64,000 nt of DNA from JALZKA01 sp963786495 (GTDB lineage Bacteria; Actinomycetota; Thermoleophilia; Solirubrobacterales; 70-9): positions 265,884 through 329,883 of the forward strand of contig CAWAZL010000004.1 of NCBI GenBank assembly GCA_963786495.1. Reading direction: 5' to 3'. The notes below the pieces were generated by a model that had not been told where the DNA came from, did not search any database, and worked only from the letters and a program-made list of their open reading frames with translations. Positions 61,751-64,000 of this stretch are shown here, piece by piece. Position numbers and translations under genes: made by a program. Position 1 is the first letter of the stretch. Every line of letters begins with the position of its first letter.

Positions 61751-62532
61751 GCTCTTGCCAGGAAGTCGCAGACCTCGCGCGTCGTCCGTTCGGGCTCCTG
61801 GTCAAAGACGAAGTGCCCGGCGCCTTCGAATGCGGCGAGTCGTGCACCAGGGATCTCGCGCTCGAACCGGTGCGCGCCGGCGAGCGGGGCGAACTGATCG
61901 TCGGAGCCCCAGACGAGCAGCGTCGGGACGCCGAGCTCAGCGAGCTTGCCGTCGTACGGCGCCAGCTTCTCGAAGTCCATCGAGCGGTAGAACTCGAGCG
62001 TCGCCTCGCGGCCCCGCCCGTCGGCGAACGGCCGCCAGTAGGCGTCAACGTCCTCCTCGGAGAAGGTCGCGCCATCGGCACGGATGAAGTCGGCGAAGCC
62101 GTCGCGGTCCATGGCGCCAACGATCTCCTCGCCCTGAGGCGACCGCATCACCTTGGCCATCCCGTGCCACTTTCCGTTGGAGAAGAAGCCCGTGTCGGAG
62201 ATCACGAGGGCCGAGACCAGGTCGGGGTTCTCGCAAGCCCAAGCAAGGCCAACGAACCCGCCCCAGTCGTGAACGACGATCGCTACGCGGCCCAGCCCGA
62301 GTTCGCGATGGAGCTCGCCGAGCGCCTCGAGGTTGCGCTCGAACGTCGCGGGACCCGGGTCGTCGGAGTCGCCAAGGCAGTAGAGGTCAGGCGCGACGCA
62401 GCGCCGGCCCTGAGCTGAGAGCGCGTCCATGAGCGGCTCCCACATCCGAGAGGACTCCGGGAAGCCATGGAGGAGGAGGACCGGCTCGCCTGATTCCGCG
62501 TCTTCAGGGGTCGTCTCGCGATAATGGGCCAT
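61747..62532 (-). CDS. Alpha/beta hydrolase, epoxide hydrolase/dehalogenase-like
   Basis: 261 residues. Oxyanion motif LLLHGFPESSRMWEPLM; the nucleophile elbow is VVHDWGGFVGLAWA, where Asp rather than Ser is the nucleophile, as in epoxide hydrolases and haloalkane/haloacetate dehalogenases. A cap region follows, then WGSDDQFAPL (acid) and GAGHFVFDQEPE (His). The substrate is unknown. ATG at 62532 chosen by similarity; the frame extends further upstream without a match. Confidence 0.87.
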   Translation of the reverse strand: MAHYRETTPEDAESGEPVLLLHGFPESSRMWEPLMDALSAQGRRCVAPDLYCLGDSDDPGPATFERNLEALGELHRELGLGRVAIVVHDWGGFVGLAWACENPDLVSALVISDTGFFSNGKWHGMAKVMRSPQGEEIVGAMDRDGFADFIRADGATFSEEDVDAYWRPFADGRGREATLEFYRSMDFEKLAPYDGKLAELGVPTLLVWGSDDQFAPLAGAHRFEREIPGARLAAFEGAGHFVFDQEPERTTREVCDFLARA

Positions 62533-62598
62533 GAGGGCGGACCTTAGACCAATACTCTTGCCTCGCCTCGGCGCCTTGGCGGAGTAATTACGCAGGGC

Positions 62599-62670
62599 AG
62601 CTTCCGCGATCCCATCCCGGTCTAATCCGCCGGGAAGAGGGCCCCGTCTGATCGCTGGGGCGCCGCTTAT
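62599..62670 (-). repeat. Duplicated 3'-end segment, copy 1, with weak terminator
   Basis: It contains CGCGATCCCATCCCGG and a GCCCC/GGGGC hairpin (62639-62664), and matches 63568-63645 in order and spacing. It lies directly downstream of the minus-strand paralogue 2 gene, where a terminator is expected. Confidence 0.6.
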
Positions 62671-62719
62671 CAACGCTCGATTCGCGTATCTCTATTTTGC
62701 GGGGACCACTACGGGCGCC

Positions 62720-63403
62720 TCAGTTGCTCGCAAGCGTGATTGAGAAAAGGAGATCGCCGGGCGAGGGGTCCGCCGTATTGGCGACCGCGACCGCCAGCCG
62801 GCTTCCAGCTGGAATCGGAGTATCTGCGCCAGCGGTGCAGCCGGCACTCGTCGAGGCATGGCAGCCGGTCGGCCCTGGCGTTCCGTTGACGAACAGATAC
62901 ACGTTGAAGCCATCGTCTCCGACGTTGCCCGAGGTCTTCACGTTGAACTCTGTCGCAACCGTTGCGTAGGGCGGACTCAGGGTCTCGACGGGGCCCACAG
63001 TGTCAATCGCGTTGCTGATTCCGACGGGCGCACCGTACGAGAGATTTTCGGCAAGCACCCCGGTGATGCGTCCGCTCAACACGCTCCGGGGCGCGAGCTC
63101 ACTCGAATCGAGCCCATCAAGCGTGTCGGCGTCGGCGGCCTTTGCGTTCGCCCCCAGGAAGTCGCTCGAGTCCTGACCATCGAGTTGATCGGCGTCGGGC
63201 ACCGTGCCGAGCGAGGACTCGCTTACGTCCTTCCCCTTCACCTTGTCGTCAGCCAGGTCAGCAGATTTCACCTCGCCATTGACGATGTGGCGAGACTTGA
63301 CTGTGTCGTTTCCAAGCTCGGTAGCGGCGTAGCTGACCCCGCCCAGAACGACAAAGAGGCATAACGTGGCAACAACGTTGCCATACGACAGATGCTTGAG
63401 CAT
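62720..63403 (-). CDS. Exported surface protein with LDG repeats (paralogue 2)
   Basis: 227 residues. N-terminal anchor LSYGNVVATLCLFVVLGGVSYAA, then VKSRHIVNGEVKSADLADDKVKG, the same linker style as paralogue 1. Short repeats of the DQLDGQDSSDFLG / DTLDGLDSSEL type follow, then a C-terminal beta domain with a cysteine pair (GCHASTSAGC) and the end DLLFSITLASN. Probably cell-surface attached; function unknown. A GGAGG site precedes the ATG at ideal distance, and a good promoter is upstream. Confidence 0.78.
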   Translation of the reverse strand: MLKHLSYGNVVATLCLFVVLGGVSYAATELGNDTVKSRHIVNGEVKSADLADDKVKGKDVSESSLGTVPDADQLDGQDSSDFLGANAKAADADTLDGLDSSELAPRSVLSGRITGVLAENLSYGAPVGISNAIDTVGPVETLSPPYATVATEFNVKTSGNVGDDGFNVYLFVNGTPGPTGCHASTSAGCTAGADTPIPAGSRLAVAVANTADPSPGDLLFSITLASN

Positions 63404-63446
63404 CTCACCCTCCTATGGGACCCCTAGTTTCCCCCCGGACAGCCGG

Positions 63447-63475
63447 AGCGTAAGCGCAAGGCGCCAACTTGTCAA
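63447..63475 (-). promoter_or_regulatory. Sigma70-type promoter of the LDG-repeat surface gene
   Basis: On the minus strand: TTGACA (63475-63470, perfect consensus), a 17-base spacer, and TACGCT (63452-63447). Transcription would start near 63440, leaving a leader of about 37 bases with AGGAGGG before the ATG. The rest of the 255-base gap 63404-63658 holds the terminator of the next gene and otherwise nothing I recognise. Confidence 0.7.
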
Positions 63476-63567
63476 ACGCTCCGCGCATTACTGCGAGGAA
63501 CAGGTCCATTTCTGCCCTGACCACAAGGCGGGTCACGGATGACCTCGACGGCGACTCGAGAAGCTGC

Positions 63568-63645
63568 GGTAGCTTGCGCGATCCCATCCCGGCTTCTACA
63601 CCGGAAAGAACGCCCCGGCCTGACCCGCTGGGGCGTTCGCTATTT
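63568..63645 (-). repeat. Duplicated 3'-end segment, copy 2, with terminator
   Basis: Shares CGCGATCCCATCCCGG and the downstream hairpin layout with 62599-62670. Here the hairpin is GAACGCCCC (63608-63616) with GGGGCGTTC (63630-63638), a perfect 9-bp stem; read on the minus strand it is followed by TTTCC. It lies 13 bases after the stop of the partial surface gene and should terminate it. Confidence 0.7.
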
Positions 63646-63658
63646 CATATGTCAAGCC

Positions 63659-64000
63659 CTAGGGACAGCCGTTCTCTCCCGAAGGAGCGCAACGGAATGT
63701 GATCCCGTCAAGGGAGAGCTGTTCGAAGGTGGCCACGGAACCCTCCGGGGCTGCCAGCCGAACTGTCCCGTCCGAAAGAACTTGGACATGTGCGAGCTCA
63801 CCCTCTCCGATCGTCGCGTGGTTCTCGGCGTTGGACGGTCGATAGCCCGCCGGCAGGGTGAAGATCACCTCGTCGGAGAACCCGCCCGCAAACATCTCGC
63901 ACGCGTCCGCGGGATTCGCAACGAACTTGTCCGCCGAGACGAGACCTCTCAAATGGACAAAGCCCGCCGGGTCGCGAAGGAAGGCCGCGGGGTTATTGCC
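63659..64000 (-). CDS. Surface protein beta domain (paralogue 3, 5'-truncated)
   Basis: About 113 residues before the window edge; the N terminus is outside. It reads AAFLRDPAGFVHLRGLVSAD, IFTLPAGYRPSNAEN, and ends QLSLDGITFRCAPSGENGCP. This aligns motif by motif with paralogue 1 (FKDRFGVVHLQGLV, IFQLPAGYSPG, ISLDGISFRVP). The extra C-terminal cysteines could pair with the CEMF cysteine. Confidence 0.75.
   Translation of the reverse strand, partial: GNNPAAFLRDPAGFVHLRGLVSADKFVANPADACEMFAGGFSDEVIFTLPAGYRPSNAENHATIGEGELAHVQVLSDGTVRLAAPEGSVATFEQLSLDGITFRCAPSGENGCP

Noticed and set aside
63405..63587. 60-codon minus-strand reading frame upstream of the LDG-repeat gene
   Set aside because: It spans the promoter of that gene, has no ribosome-binding site and has arbitrary composition.
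1..64000. CRISPR arrays, rRNA genes, tmRNA or a replication origin
   Set aside because: I found no regularly spaced repeats, no rRNA segments, no tmRNA tag frame and no DnaA-box cluster; the gaps are too short for most of these.

Overview
The window is high-GC DNA, densely packed with housekeeping genes from an actinobacterium. A SepIVA-like coiled-coil gene, a WhiG/FliA-type sigma factor, a DUF3352 protein and surface proteins with a short N-terminal anchor followed by ALGG or VLGG point to class Thermoleophilia (Solirubrobacterales or Gaiellales-like), probably a soil or metagenome genome. That placement is inference from gene content. No gap between genes exceeds about 260 bases.

Layout. 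1-7.6 kb: tyrA(partial)-aroA, a cupin, then cmk-der-DUF3352-metK. 7.6-17.5 kb: a PH-domain membrane protein, priA-def-fmt-rsmB-zinc ribbon-rpe, and on the minus strand a flippase followed by a cation/H+ antiporter. 17.6-28.6 kb: ribD-ribE-ribBA-ribH, rpmB, a phosphoesterase, a DAK2/FakA-like protein, a GST, DUF427, recG-rsmD-coaD and the SepIVA-like protein. 28.6-36 kb: DUF177-rpmF-plsX-acpP-rnc-smc-ftsY, interrupted by a RAYT transposase element. 36-47.2 kb: a giant LuxR-type ATPase regulator with two small downstream genes, then ffh-rpsP-khpA-trmD-rplS-lepB-rnhB-yraN(minus)-comM-dprA; rimM is missing from its usual slot. 47.3-58.7 kb: a duplicated-domain secreted protein, thiD, ilvD, an acyltransferase/SDR pair, an L,D-transpeptidase, xerC, a whiG-like sigma gene, an EF-G2-like GTPase with an unknown partner, and RNase HI. 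58.7-64 kb: a secreted subtilase, tRNA-Gly(GCC), a hemerythrin protein, an alpha/beta hydrolase with a small coupled gene, and three related surface proteins, the last cut by the window end.

The most distinctive structure is a REP/RAYT system. A 17-bp palindrome (GAGGGGTC-A-GACCCCTC, usually preceded by an extra G and followed by AC) brackets a 152-residue REP-associated tyrosine transposase as inverted ends. It recurs through the window, typically 0-8 bases after a stop codon and in the orientation of transcription. One copy forms part of the thiD stop codon, and two variants lie in frame inside the acidic tail of ribosomal protein L19.

Many essential genes (priA, fmt, rsmB, ribE, ribH, rnc, smc, ftsY, rplS, lepB, rnhB, yraN and others) are broken by single-base frameshifts. 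Nearly all behave like one extra base, so consensus sequencing error is the likeliest cause. These genes are given at full extent with approximate shift positions.
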